Positions 34,506-43,924 of a DNA stretch of 64,000 bases are shown in pieces. The stretch spans positions 868,001 to 932,000 of the forward strand of contig NZ_WKJI01000001.1 in assembly GCF_009674685.1 (NCBI RefSeq). The letters run 5' to 3'. The notes under the pieces are model-generated. The model did no database searches. It saw only the letters and a program-made list of their open reading frames with translations, and was not told where the DNA came from. Both the position numbers and the translations under genes were made by a program. Numbering within the stretch: the first letter of the stretch is position 1; each line of letters begins with the position of its first letter. Source of the stretch: Pedobacter puniceum. Lineage in GTDB: Bacteria; Bacteroidota; Bacteroidia; Sphingobacteriales; Sphingobacteriaceae.

Positions 34506-34814
34506 TTATATCTGTCTTAATTTTAATAATCCACCGATAAGATTTCTAACGTTTTTAAAACCGTTTTGGTTTAAGATGCTTTTAGCTGTCTTACTTCTTA
34601 AGCCTCTTTGACAAATAACAATGATGGTCTGTTCTGTATCAAAATCAATCTCCTCTTCATCAATAAGGTTTTGTAATTTTCCTAACGGGATGTTTATACC
34701 GCCTATATTGTGTGTATGAAATTCTAAAGGTTCTCTTACATCTAAAAGTAAATAGTTTTCCAAGGCTCCAGACTGTTGCAGGGCTATAAATTCTTCTGCT
34801 AGAATATCATCCAT
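34506..34814 (-). CDS. Rhodanese-domain protein
   Basis: A single 102-residue rhodanese domain. DVREPLEFHTHNIGG and the active-site loop IVICQRGLRSKTA (Cys as persulfide carrier) are intact. It could act in sulfur transfer or sulfide detoxification. Seven bases separate it from the upstream PASTA gene and 18 from mltG, so it is co-transcribed with cell-wall genes; a functional link is only suggested. Confidence 0.9.
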   Translation of the reverse strand: MDDILAEEFIALQQSGALENYLLLDVREPLEFHTHNIGGINIPLGKLQNLIDEEEIDFDTEQTIIVICQRGLRSKTAKSILNQNGFKNVRNLIGGLLKLRQI

Positions 34815-34821
34815 AAATAAA

Positions 34822-35586
34822 CTATTGGTTAGATAATACCAAATTGATACGTGTACCGATGCTTACTTTTACTACCGAATCTTGAACAGAAGGCGTTTGT
34901 GAGATTACGATAGCATTAGAAGTATCGCTTACATTACCCTCAAATAAAACATCACCCAAAGTTAAGGATGAGCCTTTTAAAGAGAATCTGGCTTCGCTTA
35001 AGGTAAGTCCGCGTAAATCTGGCACTTCAATTTCACTAGCACCCATACCATCTCCTAAAACCAAATCAATTTTAGAGCCTTTTGGTATTTTTTGACCAAC
35101 CCGCAAAGGTTGTCCAGCATAGGAATAAGCTAGAACAGCATCTCGAGCTATATCTGCTTTATAGGTAGTATCGCCAAGTTTTAAGCCATAGTTGGCTAAA
35201 ATAGCTTGTACTTCTACTAAAGTTTTATGGTCTATATCCGGGAAACTTACATCGGGTGTTTGTGAGCTTACAATGGTTAAATAAATAATACGATTGGTTT
35301 TTACATTCGTCTCTGGGTCTGGGTCTTGTTCTAAAACTAAGCCCGGTTTCTTATCCATCACAAAAACAGAATCTATTTGATATCTGAAGCCATCTGCCTC
35401 TAATAATTTAATAGCACTTTCTATATCTAAACCTTTAAGATTTGGAACTGGTAAACCTTCGCCATGGCGAGTATAATATCTTAAACTTAAGAATACACTA
35501 AATAATAAAATCACAATGGCGGCAAAAGCAATGATTAATTGTTTGCGAAATTCGGGAGTTGCCAGGTACTTGAAAAATTTATTCAT
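34822..35586 (-). CDS. PASTA-domain membrane protein
   Basis: A 254-residue protein with a short cytoplasmic N-terminus, one membrane helix (~17-32) and three PASTA repeats (about 36-105, 108-180 and 183-254). These contain PNLKGLDIESAIKLLEADGF, FPDIDHKTLVEVQAIL and VPDLRGLTLSEARFSL, with VLEQDPDPETNV-type ends. PASTA domains bind peptidoglycan fragments or lipid II. There is no kinase or transpeptidase domain, as in other Bacteroidota. Divergent from ddl, it heads a six-gene operon. Confidence 0.9.
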   Translation of the reverse strand: MNKFFKYLATPEFRKQLIIAFAAIVILLFSVFLSLRYYTRHGEGLPVPNLKGLDIESAIKLLEADGFRYQIDSVFVMDKKPGLVLEQDPDPETNVKTNRIIYLTIVSSQTPDVSFPDIDHKTLVEVQAILANYGLKLGDTTYKADIARDAVLAYSYAGQPLRVGQKIPKGSKIDLVLGDGMGASEIEVPDLRGLTLSEARFSLKGSSLTLGDVLFEGNVSDTSNAIVISQTPSVQDSVVKVSIGTRINLVLSNQ

Positions 35587-35601
35587 TTAGTAAAATTGAA
35601 T

Positions 35602-35629
35602 CAAAAATAATACCTCAAACTTAGCCAAA
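35602..35629 (-). promoter_or_regulatory. Candidate promoter of the PASTA-mltG operon
   Basis: On the minus strand TATTTTTG (35609-35602) fits the -7 consensus, and TTTG (35629-35626) 16 bases upstream is a possible -33 box, slightly close. The -7 lies 15 bases before the ATG at 35586. Confidence 0.42.
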
Positions 35630-35690
35630 ATTCAGGAAATAGAATCAATTTTTTTTAGTTCACTAAGAGTTATATGTTATCATTTAAAAT

Positions 35691-35698
35691 TATATTTG
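35691..35698 (+). promoter_or_regulatory. Candidate -7 element for ddl
   Basis: TATATTTG matches TAnnTTTG and ends four bases before the ATG at 35703, so transcription would start at or next to the start codon (leaderless). Confidence 0.4.
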
Positions 35699-35702
35699 GC
35701 CC

Positions 35703-36695
35703 ATGATGAAAAAGAATGTTGCCCTAGTTGCCGGAGGTTTTACTGGCGAAGCTGTAGTATCTTTAAGAAGTGCGGCACAGGTAGAAGAAAGTTTATCTAA
35801 AGCACCTTATCAGGTTTATAAAATTATTTTAGAAAAAGATAAATGGTACTACCAAGCAGCAGATGGTACTGTAACTTTTGTTGATAAAAATGATTTTAGC
35901 ATCCATGTAAATGGCGAGAAAATAACATTTGATTGTGCTTTTATTATTATTCATGGTGAGCCTGGTGAAGATGGAAAACTACAAGGTTATTTTGATTTAA
36001 TAGGTTTACCTTATACCAGTTGCGATACTACCACTTCTGCTATTACCATGAATAAGGCTTATTCTAAAGCTATTGTTAGGGATGTAGATGAATTGTTTAC
36101 GGCGCAGTCTATCCAATTATTTGGAATGGATGAATACAATCAAGATAGAATTAAAGCGAAACTAAAACTACCTTTATTTATAAAACCTAATAATGGCGGT
36201 AGTAGCATTGGCATGTCTAAAGTGAATGATTGGGCAGATTTAGATGAAGCTGTTAAAAAAGCTTTCGCTGAGGGGTCTGAGGTTTTAATAGAAGAATTTG
36301 TATCAGGAAGAGAATTTACTGTTGGTATTTATAAAGAAAAGGGCGAGATTAAGGTTTTACCTATTACTGAGATTAAGACTCAGAAAGAGTTTTTCGATTT
36401 TGAAGCAAAATACACCGATGGTATTACCGAAGAAATTACTCCTGCAGAAATTGATGTTAGCGTAAAGGATAGGGTAAGTAGAATAGTTTCTAAAGCATAC
36501 CAAAAACTGAACTGCAAAGGTATGGTGAGGATAGATTTTATATTAGAATCTAAACAACAAGATTTTTATTTTATCGAGATTAATACCATTCCGGGGCAAT
36601 CTGCTAATAGCATCATTCCGCAACAGGTGAGAGCTACAGGCCAAAGCATGCAAGATTTTTATTCTTTATTGATAGAGGAGGCGTTGGCGAAGTAG
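35703..36695 (+). CDS. ddl: D-alanine--D-alanine ligase
   Basis: ATP-grasp enzyme that makes D-Ala-D-Ala for peptidoglycan precursors in the cytoplasm. The N-terminal VALVAGGFTGEAVVSLRSA binds substrate, IHGEPGEDGKLQGYFDLIGL is the family motif, KPNNGGSSIGMSKV forms the ATP loop, and DFIL with EINTIPGQS supplies the metal-binding residues. At 330 residues it has normal length. Two in-frame ATGs (35703, 35706) are possible. It is divergent from the PASTA operon, an arrangement fitting shared cell-wall function. Confidence 0.95.
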   Translation: MMKKNVALVAGGFTGEAVVSLRSAAQVEESLSKAPYQVYKIILEKDKWYYQAADGTVTFVDKNDFSIHVNGEKITFDCAFIIIHGEPGEDGKLQGYFDLIGLPYTSCDTTTSAITMNKAYSKAIVRDVDELFTAQSIQLFGMDEYNQDRIKAKLKLPLFIKPNNGGSSIGMSKVNDWADLDEAVKKAFAEGSEVLIEEFVSGREFTVGIYKEKGEIKVLPITEIKTQKEFFDFEAKYTDGITEEITPAEIDVSVKDRVSRIVSKAYQKLNCKGMVRIDFILESKQQDFYFIEINTIPGQSANSIIPQQVRATGQSMQDFYSLLIEEALAK

Positions 36696-36719
36696 GTAGG
36701 GAGTCTGATGACCGAGGAC

Positions 36720-37700
36720 GATTGTATGAGGTTTAAAGTATAAAGTACAGCGTAGAAAGCAAAAAGAGCCTGAAATAGTGGCTTTATTAAAGTGTAAAGT
36801 ATAAAGTACAGAGTAAAAAGATGCCTAAAAAGCGGGTATTTTAGGAATTATATAAAGTACAGAGTAGAAAGTAGAAAGATGCCTAAATATTGGATATTTC
36901 GGCCTAACAATCTAACCTTTCTTGCGCTCGTTTGCAACGAGTGCTTCATTGGTTTTTCGATTTTACGCCTCTATCGCCGGCTGGGCTCGTTCCTTTTGCG
37001 GGACCAAAAGGAACCAAAAGTCCTGAACAGTCCCACAGGAGCCATTGCCGCACAAGGCATTCCCACACTAAAAAACAGTGAGCGCTTATTTTTGCTAGCA
37101 AGTGGTTAATGAAAGTTAGTAGAAACTCGAACGCAAAACCGCGTTCGCTATAGGCTTGGTTGTGTAAGATTTTTTAATTTCTTCTGTTGTTTTTTAGTCT
37201 TTCCGGCTCTCGTGGATTGCTCATGCGCTTCGGGATAGCCTGTTTTTTATGAATGGTTGTTCCTTTCTGGGAGTAGAAAGTAAAAAGAGCCTAAAAAATG
37301 GATATTTGGGAGACTGCCTTATACACTTAAACAAAATCTTTCCGAAGAACGAAGGACGGCCTATGAAGATTTGGAAGTAAAGTCAAATAAATCTTTTTTA
37401 GAAACTCTCATAAGGCAGTATCAGGAAACAATCCGACGGGTGTTGTAAATACTTTCATCAAGCAAAACCCTTCACACCACTCAGGATTGTGGATAAAGAT
37501 TTATTTAGACGCAACGACAAATATTCATCAGCCTTGATTTATTCATTTTTTGTTTATAGTTTTTCTTAGGCATTCATGAACTCGTTCCTCGTTTTTTGTT
37601 CAATTTTTATCAAGAAAAAAGTGAATAGGGTTGGCCGCCTATGAGGCCGGAAAGGCTTGTGCGAAAATGTCATTATAAGAAAAAATAGAGGCCGCTATCA
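36720..37700. repeat. Composite non-coding repeat region, right copy (inverted)
   Basis: About 1 kb with no credible gene, fully occupying the gap between ddl and the 4HBT gene. It begins with short-period satellite (36735-36880), then carries blocks matching the 1020-2070 region in inverted order: tgcctaaatattggatattt (36880), cacactaaaaaacagtgagc (37065), acgaaggacggcctatgaag (37350) and tgaactcgttcctcgttttt (37577). It lacks the 143-bp palindromic unit. A 76-codon frame at 36879 is translated repeat, not a gene. Confidence 0.7.
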
Positions 37701-37755
37701 GGCTAGGATTGGAAAGCCTAGTGCCAATAGCCGCTAGAAGAAAGAAGCCAATTTA

Positions 37756-38169
37756 TCAAATAGAATATTTAGCAATCATTTCATCGCTTACTTCAACACC
37801 TCTACCAGTTTTCAAATCTATCATCACAAAATCAAACCAACCATCGGCACTTAGTTTGTTGTTTTTTAGGTTTTTAATTTCAAAACTTACTTTGCAGCCT
37901 CTATGGTTAATATCCACTAAGCCTGTTGTAACGCTATAATGGTCTCCTAAACCTAAAGGTCTTTTAAATGCTATTTCTACTTTTTGCACCACCCAGCCAT
38001 AACCTAGCTCTAAAAACTTCTCCATAGACATGCCGTAATGCGTGTCCATTTGTTCGTATCTGGCGGCTAATACATAATCTAGGTACTTACTGTTATGTAC
38101 ATGGTTAAACATGTCTATATCGTCTGGTCGTACTTTATGGTTGGTGGTAAACCTGCTAAAATTTGTCAT
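37756..38169 (-). CDS. 4HBT hotdog-fold acyl-CoA thioesterase
   Basis: A 137-residue hotdog protein. VRPDDIDMFNHVHNSKYLDY holds the catalytic Asp-containing signature of the 4-hydroxybenzoyl-CoA thioesterase type, followed by the VEIAFKRPLGLGD strand. It probably hydrolyses an acyl-CoA; substrate unknown. Its ATG is directly next to the upstream permease stop, so the two are co-transcribed. It is distinct from the YbgC-like protein at 33027. Confidence 0.88.
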   Translation of the reverse strand: MTNFSRFTTNHKVRPDDIDMFNHVHNSKYLDYVLAARYEQMDTHYGMSMEKFLELGYGWVVQKVEIAFKRPLGLGDHYSVTTGLVDINHRGCKVSFEIKNLKNNKLSADGWFDFVMIDLKTGRGVEVSDEMIAKYSI

Positions 38170-39927
38170 CTAAAACGGAAAAAATATGGGTATGGTTATC
38201 AATAAAATAACCATCAAAATTAAGGTTAATAAACCACCTATTTTAACAAAATCAAAGAATTTGTATTTGCCTGGCCCATAAACTAAAATACAAGAAGGCT
38301 CAAATGGGGTAAGCAGCGAAACGGAAGCTGCCATCATAATACCAATAGCAAAGGTGATAGGATTAATTTGTAATTGTGCTGCAGTTTGCAAACCAATAGG
38401 TAAAACTACCAAAGCAGCAGCAGCATTGCTTAAAGGCTGAGTTAGCAAAACGGTTAATAGGATAAAGCCACCTAAAATACCATAAGGGCCTAAAGGTTCA
38501 AAAATCTGAATGATAAAATCTGCTACAAATTTATCTGCTCCGGTTTTTGTCATGGCGATACCAAAAGCGCTCATGCCGCCAATTAAAACCAATAAACGCC
38601 AGTCTATATCTTCATATATTTCATTAGCATTGATACATCTAAAAGCTACTGTTAAAAAGGCTCCGAATAAAAATGCAATAGCTAAAGGCATGATAGCGGT
38701 AGTTCCTAAAATAATAGCAAGTAAGAAAAAAGATAGCGTTAAAATACCTTTCTTACGCAAGTTTAAATTCGGTTTATAATCTTCAAGAATAATAAAATCA
38801 TCTATTTCTGTACGAATAAGATCTATACTTTCTTTATTACCTTGTACTAATATCAAATCTCCAATTTGTAAACGTAGTTTCCCTATTTTATCGCTTATGG
38901 TTTTTCCTTTGCGGAAAATAGCTAAAATACTTATGCCATAACGCTGTCTAAAGTTTAGTTTTTCTACGGTATTTCTAATCACGTCAGATCTGCCCAAAAC
39001 CATCAGTTCTGCTAGGTGTAATTCATCATCTTTGGTATTAAAATCTAATAAATCGGCTTTTATCTCAACACCAGGGATATCTTTTATTTTCAAAAGCTCA
39101 TCAATATCTCCTTTTATAATTAAGGTATCGCCTAAGCTTAATCTGGTATATCTGTTGGGGATAAACTTTGTTTTATTTCTGATGATAGAGATGATGCTAA
39201 AGCCCATTTTTGCAATCTCAGATTCTATCATTTTTTGTCCAACCATGGGCGATTTTTCTAGAATAACAGCTTCACTAAGGTATTTTCTTACAGCATAATC
39301 TTCCTCTAAATCTTCTTTAGAATTAACCGGTAGCATTTTTTTGCCAATGGTTAGCATAAATAATATCCCTACACCTAATAAAATAAAACCTATAGGAGCA
39401 ATATCAAACATGCCAATTCTTTCTAGTCCTTGTTTAGCTATATAACCACTTACCGCTACATTGGTAGAAGTGCCAATTAATGTACAAGTGCCCCCTAAAA
39501 TTGATGCAAAAGCCAACGGCATTAAGACTTTTGAAGGAGCTAAACCTGATAATTTGGATAATCCTATGGTTGGATTAAGCATTAAAGCAGTAATCGTGGT
39601 ATTATTCATAAATGCCGATGTTAAGGATGCAAACAGCATAATGATGACGGTAAGTACCGTTGGCGATTGTTTTTTTACGTTGATTACTCTTGAGATGAAA
39701 GTATCAATAACTCCGGTCTTTTTTAAAGCGCCAACCATTACAAAAATTGAAGCTAATATGATGATGAAATCACTTGAAAAACCCTCAAAGGCTTCTTCAG
39801 GAGTTAAAATCCCCAAAAGGGATAAAGAAATAAGAAGAAAGATGGTCACCACATCAACAGAAACAATTTCTGTAGCAAATAAAATGATGGCTAGTAAAAG
39901 TAATCCCAAGACTAGGGCTATTTCCAT
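38170..39927 (-). CDS. SLC13/ArsB-like permease with central TrkA-C domains
   Basis: A 585-residue membrane transporter with about 11-12 hydrophobic segments. The N-terminal half (SLLGILTPEEAFEGFSSDFI, FMNNTTITALMLNPTIG) and the C-terminal half (LTQPLSNAAAALVVLPIG) are the two inverted repeats of the ion-transporter superfamily. Residues ~205-375 form two TrkA-C/RCK-C cytosolic domains (IKGDIDELLKI, LVQGNKESIDLI). Such SLC13-type permeases move sulfate, dicarboxylates or similar anions with Na+; the exact substrate is open. Confidence 0.88.
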   Translation of the reverse strand: MEIALVLGLLLLAIILFATEIVSVDVVTIFLLISLSLLGILTPEEAFEGFSSDFIIILASIFVMVGALKKTGVIDTFISRVINVKKQSPTVLTVIIMLFASLTSAFMNNTTITALMLNPTIGLSKLSGLAPSKVLMPLAFASILGGTCTLIGTSTNVAVSGYIAKQGLERIGMFDIAPIGFILLGVGILFMLTIGKKMLPVNSKEDLEEDYAVRKYLSEAVILEKSPMVGQKMIESEIAKMGFSIISIIRNKTKFIPNRYTRLSLGDTLIIKGDIDELLKIKDIPGVEIKADLLDFNTKDDELHLAELMVLGRSDVIRNTVEKLNFRQRYGISILAIFRKGKTISDKIGKLRLQIGDLILVQGNKESIDLIRTEIDDFIILEDYKPNLNLRKKGILTLSFFLLAIILGTTAIMPLAIAFLFGAFLTVAFRCINANEIYEDIDWRLLVLIGGMSAFGIAMTKTGADKFVADFIIQIFEPLGPYGILGGFILLTVLLTQPLSNAAAALVVLPIGLQTAAQLQINPITFAIGIMMAASVSLLTPFEPSCILVYGPGKYKFFDFVKIGGLLTLILMVILLITIPIFFPF

Positions 39928-39980
39928 AAATTGCTTTTAAATATTAAATGAAATTCTTTTAGTTTTAGGTTTTGATATTC

Positions 39981-41216
39981 ATGGTATACCGCGTTTTTCA
40001 TTTCCTATTTAGTTTAGTTGTTAAAGTTTATTTTAAAAAAATATACACTCATGCACTAAAAGCTATACCTCAAAATCAAGCATTAATTATTTGTAGTAAC
40101 CACGGCAACTCTTTCTTAGATGCGGTTTTATTAGCAGTTCTTATACCTAGAAAAATTCATTTCCTGGCTAGAGCCGATGTTTTTAATAGTCCGATAAAGC
40201 GGTGGTTTCTAACAAGACTAAATATGATGCCAATTTATAGGCTTAGGGATGGGAGAGAGGCTTTAACACTCAATAATGAAATTTTTGATAGATGTGCCAC
40301 TTTACTCAAAAAAAATGAAGCTATACTTATTTTTCCGGAAGGAAACTGCGTGGTAGAAAAAAGGTTGCGAGACTTTAAAAGCGGTATAGCAGATTTAGCT
40401 TTAAGGGATGATCTCAAAAATATAGCAGTTTTATCCCTAACTATTGATTATGAGCAAGCTTATGAGTTACAAACACAGGTAAGTGTAACTGCATTGCCTT
40501 TAATTTTAATAGATGAATTAAACCCTCAAGATGAATTAAAAAATCGTAAACAATTACTTTTAAAAAGTATTCGCTCTAGCATTACTGCTCAAATGTTGAT
40601 TATTCCTAATACTGCTGATGATAGCTTTTATGAATTTATGTTTGAGCTTTCTAAACAAAATTTGGCTGATGAACCTTTTGTAAATCGCTCGAAAAAAATA
40701 ATTACTCATTTTGAAACACAGAAAGAAGAAAACCAAAGTCTGTTTATAGCTACCAAGAATAAAGTAGAAGAATTAAAAAATCTACTTTATGTAAATAGCA
40801 TCACGTTAAAAGCTTTTCATAATCTAGGTATTTTAAAAGTATCGATATTGATTTTTATGCTTCCATTGGTGCTAATGGGTTTTATAGTTAATTATCTGCC
40901 TAGCTTTGGGGTAAGTCAAATTTTAAAACAGATAAAAGATAAACAGTTTATAAGTGCTGTAAGAATGGTTTCCGCTACTTTTATTTACATCATTTACATG
41001 ATACTTATTGTTCTTTTATTTGTGATGATTGATGTTGATAGTTTCTACATTGGGGTTTTGCTTTTTACGAGTATTTTACATTATTACTTGTCAGAAAACT
41101 ACCTTATCATAATAGGTAAAATGAAGCTCAAACTATTAAAAATGAAACATCCCGATAAATACCAATGTATTAAAGAGCTTCATCATGCATTATTAAGAAC
41201 ACTTCACTCGGTTTAG
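39981..41216 (+). CDS. PlsC-like glycerol acyltransferase (LPLAT family)
   Basis: A 411-residue membrane-associated acyltransferase. The catalytic motif reads SNHGNSFLDAVLL, the variant of NHxxxxD found in Bacteroidota LPLAT proteins, and FPEGNCVVEKRLRDFKSG is the acceptor-binding FPEG motif. C-terminal hydrophobic segments (LGILKVSILIFMLPLVLMGF, SATFIYIIYMILIVLLFVMI) anchor it. It probably acylates a lysophospholipid or glycerol phosphate. I chose ATG 39981 over TTG 39972. Its last 24 bases overlap the convergent VOC gene. Confidence 0.85.
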   Translation: MVYRVFHFLFSLVVKVYFKKIYTHALKAIPQNQALIICSNHGNSFLDAVLLAVLIPRKIHFLARADVFNSPIKRWFLTRLNMMPIYRLRDGREALTLNNEIFDRCATLLKKNEAILIFPEGNCVVEKRLRDFKSGIADLALRDDLKNIAVLSLTIDYEQAYELQTQVSVTALPLILIDELNPQDELKNRKQLLLKSIRSSITAQMLIIPNTADDSFYEFMFELSKQNLADEPFVNRSKKIITHFETQKEENQSLFIATKNKVEELKNLLYVNSITLKAFHNLGILKVSILIFMLPLVLMGFIVNYLPSFGVSQILKQIKDKQFISAVRMVSATFIYIIYMILIVLLFVMIDVDSFYIGVLLFTSILHYYLSENYLIIIGKMKLKLLKMKHPDKYQCIKELHHALLRTLHSV

Positions 41217-42257
41217 CGCTAGTAGTTTCACCATCCAATCTGGTAAGTTCTGATGTGGATTTCTGTTCTTTAAACTTAAGAATAAACCTAGTTTTTTAAT
41301 GATAGGTACTTTGTGAGTTTCTACAAATTCGATAAGTGTAGCATCGGGGTCTTCAATATAAGAGAAATGACCAGCAGCTTTCCCCATGTCAAAGCTATCG
41401 CAGCTATCTACAGTAAAATTAAATCCTGCGGCAGCGCACTCTGCTTTTAAGCTTTGCATACCAATAACATCAAAACAAATATGTATAAAGCCAGTATCGC
41501 CCCAAAACCTGTCTTTGTAAATTTTAACACCTTGTTTATCTTTTCTTTCGATAAGCTCAATTTCTGTTGAACCTAGAAGTTTGCTAAAGCCACCAGATTT
41601 TGCTTGGCTATGTCTTAATAAAACTCTTCTAAAAACGGTGTTTCCATCGGGTAAACCGCTAAAATCTTCAAAAATGCTGCTTATATCATAAATTATATCA
41701 TCATAACCTAATATGTCTTTATAAAGCTTTAGAGATTGATTTATATCAGAAACGCCAATAACTACACCGGCAACGCCTCCTGTTAGTTGTTTTTTTAAAT
41801 TGAACCAGTTTTTACTCTCTATAATTTCAAAAATATTTTGATAAGGGTCTGCTACATAAAAGTGTAATTTGCCTTCCGGCGATTTCATCAGCGGACTAAG
41901 TAAATTCAGATTTTCTTTTGTATAGAAATCATATACTTTTTGTACATCAGGGCTTTTAATTTTTACAATTTGGATGCCTAAATCTCCCATTTTAATGGCT
42001 TCTTTAGGGTTTTGAGGCTCTCGGTTTTTAAATTGCCAAAGCTCAAAACCACCTCCACCTTGCATATTCATAGCTAAAATAGCATGTCGGTTAAAAACTT
42101 GTCCACCGGTATATTTAGTCATGAGTTTTGCTTCTGCCGTATCTTCAAAAACGGGTACATCCATACCAAAATATTTGATATACCACTTCCAAGACTCCGC
42201 AATGTTTTTGTAACCTATACCTATTTGCTGTATTCCGCAGATATTTTTTTTTGTCAT
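41193..42257 (-). CDS. Two-domain VOC (glyoxalase/dioxygenase fold) protein
   Basis: A 354-residue protein with two vicinal-oxygen-chelate modules. The first (~6-135) starts GIQQIGIGYKNIAESWKWYI and ends YQNIFEIIES. The second (~150-320) starts AGVVIGVSDINQSLKLYKDI and ends EDPDATLIEFVETHK, with candidate metal ligands in HICFDV and EFVE. Substrate unknown; dioxygenase, isomerase and lyase activities all occur in this fold. Its start is one base after the stop of the upstream glycosyltransferase, so they are co-transcribed. Confidence 0.82.
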   Translation of the reverse strand: MTKKNICGIQQIGIGYKNIAESWKWYIKYFGMDVPVFEDTAEAKLMTKYTGGQVFNRHAILAMNMQGGGGFELWQFKNREPQNPKEAIKMGDLGIQIVKIKSPDVQKVYDFYTKENLNLLSPLMKSPEGKLHFYVADPYQNIFEIIESKNWFNLKKQLTGGVAGVVIGVSDINQSLKLYKDILGYDDIIYDISSIFEDFSGLPDGNTVFRRVLLRHSQAKSGGFSKLLGSTEIELIERKDKQGVKIYKDRFWGDTGFIHICFDVIGMQSLKAECAAAGFNFTVDSCDSFDMGKAAGHFSYIEDPDATLIEFVETHKVPIIKKLGLFLSLKNRNPHQNLPDWMVKLLALNRVKCS

Positions 42258-42258
42258 G

Positions 42259-42972
42259 CTAATATTTTAGTTCGCTTTCTTGATGGTTCAGCATTTTTCT
42301 GTAAAAGTTTATCATCTTATCCTGGTTTACTTTTAAAAAGAACATGATGAAAACAGCTAAATTGGTGATGTTAACTTTGAAATAGCTGTTATGGTCGTAC
42401 TTTCTTGCAGATACGATAATATCTTTAGGAATGATTTTAAATGCGTACTTTTTTCTTGCTCTAATGATGATATCATAATCTTCCATAATTTTATAATACT
42501 CATCATATCCTTGAAGTTCGTCAAAAATCTTTCTAGTTATAAATAAAGATTGGTCACCGCCCCGGCACATCAACCTATCAAAACGGGTAAAATAAGCGTT
42601 AACTTTTAAAATCTTTTTGGGCGAGTTAAATTTAAATCGATAACAGCCAATAGGGAAACCATCTTGAATAGCATTTTTAATATCGGCAACAAAAGTTAAA
42701 GGCGGCAAACTATCTGCATGTACAAAATACAAAATAGAGCCTTTAGCATGCTTAGCTCCAAAGTTTAGTTGTTTGGCTCTAGATTTTTGTCCACCTTGTA
42801 AACATGTAAATCCTTCTGTTTCAATAATCTGCTTGGTTTTATCTGTACTACCACCATCACTTACCAATATTTCTATCTCTTGGAAATTTTCTGCCTTTTT
42901 TAAGTGCCTAAGCAATGTTTGTATGTTGTCTTCTTCATTGTAAGTAGGAATAATTACGCTGATAGATACCAT
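42259..42972 (-). CDS. Family 2 glycosyltransferase, TIGR04283-like
   Basis: A 237-residue GT-A glycosyltransferase. VIIPTYNEEDNIQTLLRHL, ILVSDGGSTDKTKQI, KSRAKQLNFGAKHAKGSILY and FVHADSLPP match the subfamily TIGR04283, whose members occur in arsenosugar-related clusters. DGGSTD and HAD hold the nucleotide-sugar/metal site. No N-terminal signal; probably cytoplasmic face of the membrane. No ArsM or radical-SAM arsenosugar gene is nearby, so the arsenic link is weak here. Confidence 0.85.
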   Translation of the reverse strand: MVSISVIIPTYNEEDNIQTLLRHLKKAENFQEIEILVSDGGSTDKTKQIIETEGFTCLQGGQKSRAKQLNFGAKHAKGSILYFVHADSLPPLTFVADIKNAIQDGFPIGCYRFKFNSPKKILKVNAYFTRFDRLMCRGGDQSLFITRKIFDELQGYDEYYKIMEDYDIIIRARKKYAFKIIPKDIIVSARKYDHNSYFKVNITNLAVFIMFFLKVNQDKMINFYRKMLNHQESELKY

Positions 42973-43051
42973 AGATATAATTTAATAAAACCAGATTAGT
43001 GATAATTACGTCTATATTAGAGATTAAGATTTGAAAAATAAAACATTTGAG

Positions 43052-43846
43052 ATGAATATTGTTACTAACCTGATATTTACCCTTGTATTTACTTTAGGAA
43101 TGGTTTCTTGCGGAGTAAAAAAAGCAAACTATCTGCAAAGTAAAGTTACCGGTACTTCATACAATAAGCTCTCAGAAGAAATGTTGATAAAGCTTAAAGA
43201 AGGGAAATCAGTAAAAGATATTCAAGATAAACTAGCCAAAACAAAACAGGATGAATTGATAAAAAAATTGGTTAATGATAACCAGCGTATGGCTTTTTGG
43301 ATAAATATTTATAATGCTTACATCATAGCAATTTTAAAAGAGCAACCAGATAAGTTTAAAGATAGAAGTGATTTTTTTACAGCTAAACAAATTAGAATTG
43401 CAGAGCATGATTTTAGTTTTGATGATATAGAAAATGGTATCATCAGGAAATCGCAATTTAAGTTTGGTTTAGGTTATATCAGTAAAATATTTCCTCCTAA
43501 AATAGAGCAAGAACTAAGAGTTTCAGAAAGAGATTATCGTATACATTTTGCTTTAAATTGTGGTGCAAAAAGTTGTCCTCCTGTAAGAATTTATAAGGCA
43601 GAAACATTAGACAAGCAGTTGCAAGAGGCAACAAGGTCTTATCTAACTGAGGTTGTAAAGTATCAATCTTCAGAAAACAAAGTTATGGTAAGTCCATTAA
43701 TGAGTTGGTTTAGGGGCGATTTTGGTGGTAAAACAGGTGTTTTAAAGATATTGAAGGATTTTAAGCTCATCCCACAGGATAAAAAACCTCCAATTAATTA
43801 TGCTGATTATAGCTGGGAATTAGACATCAACAATTATGCGGAATAA
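43052..43846 (+). CDS. DUF547-domain lipoprotein
   Basis: A 264-residue protein from ATG 43052 (MNIVTNLIFTLVF). The hydrophobic leader ends in the lipobox GMVSCG, so it is likely a lipoprotein. The DUF547 signature is clear: AFWINIYNAYIIAILK, the DIENGIIRK segment and HFALNCGAKSCPPVRIY with paired cysteines. The biochemical role of DUF547 is not established. A TTG at 43031 would add seven residues ahead of the leader and is less likely. It is divergent from the glycosyltransferase/VOC pair. Confidence 0.85.
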   Translation: MNIVTNLIFTLVFTLGMVSCGVKKANYLQSKVTGTSYNKLSEEMLIKLKEGKSVKDIQDKLAKTKQDELIKKLVNDNQRMAFWINIYNAYIIAILKEQPDKFKDRSDFFTAKQIRIAEHDFSFDDIENGIIRKSQFKFGLGYISKIFPPKIEQELRVSERDYRIHFALNCGAKSCPPVRIYKAETLDKQLQEATRSYLTEVVKYQSSENKVMVSPLMSWFRGDFGGKTGVLKILKDFKLIPQDKKPPINYADYSWELDINNYAE

Positions 43847-43849
43847 TGA

Positions 43850-43880
43850 TTTGATATTTAATTTTTTAGCCTTACCTTTG
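43850..43880 (+). promoter_or_regulatory. Promoter of rpsO
   Basis: Both Bacteroidota boxes are present: TTTG at 43850-43853 and TACCTTTG at 43873-43880 with a 19-base spacer. Transcription would start near 43887, leaving a ~38-base leader before the ATG at 43925. It overlaps the last bases after the DUF547 stop. Confidence 0.6.
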
Positions 43881-43924
43881 CAGGCAATTAATTAATTTTT
43901 TTACGCTTTAATATTATTCAAGTA

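Noticed and set aside
43031..43051. TTG start for the DUF547 lipoprotein
   Set aside because: It would place extra polar residues before the signal peptide; ATG at 43052 gives a standard lipoprotein leader.
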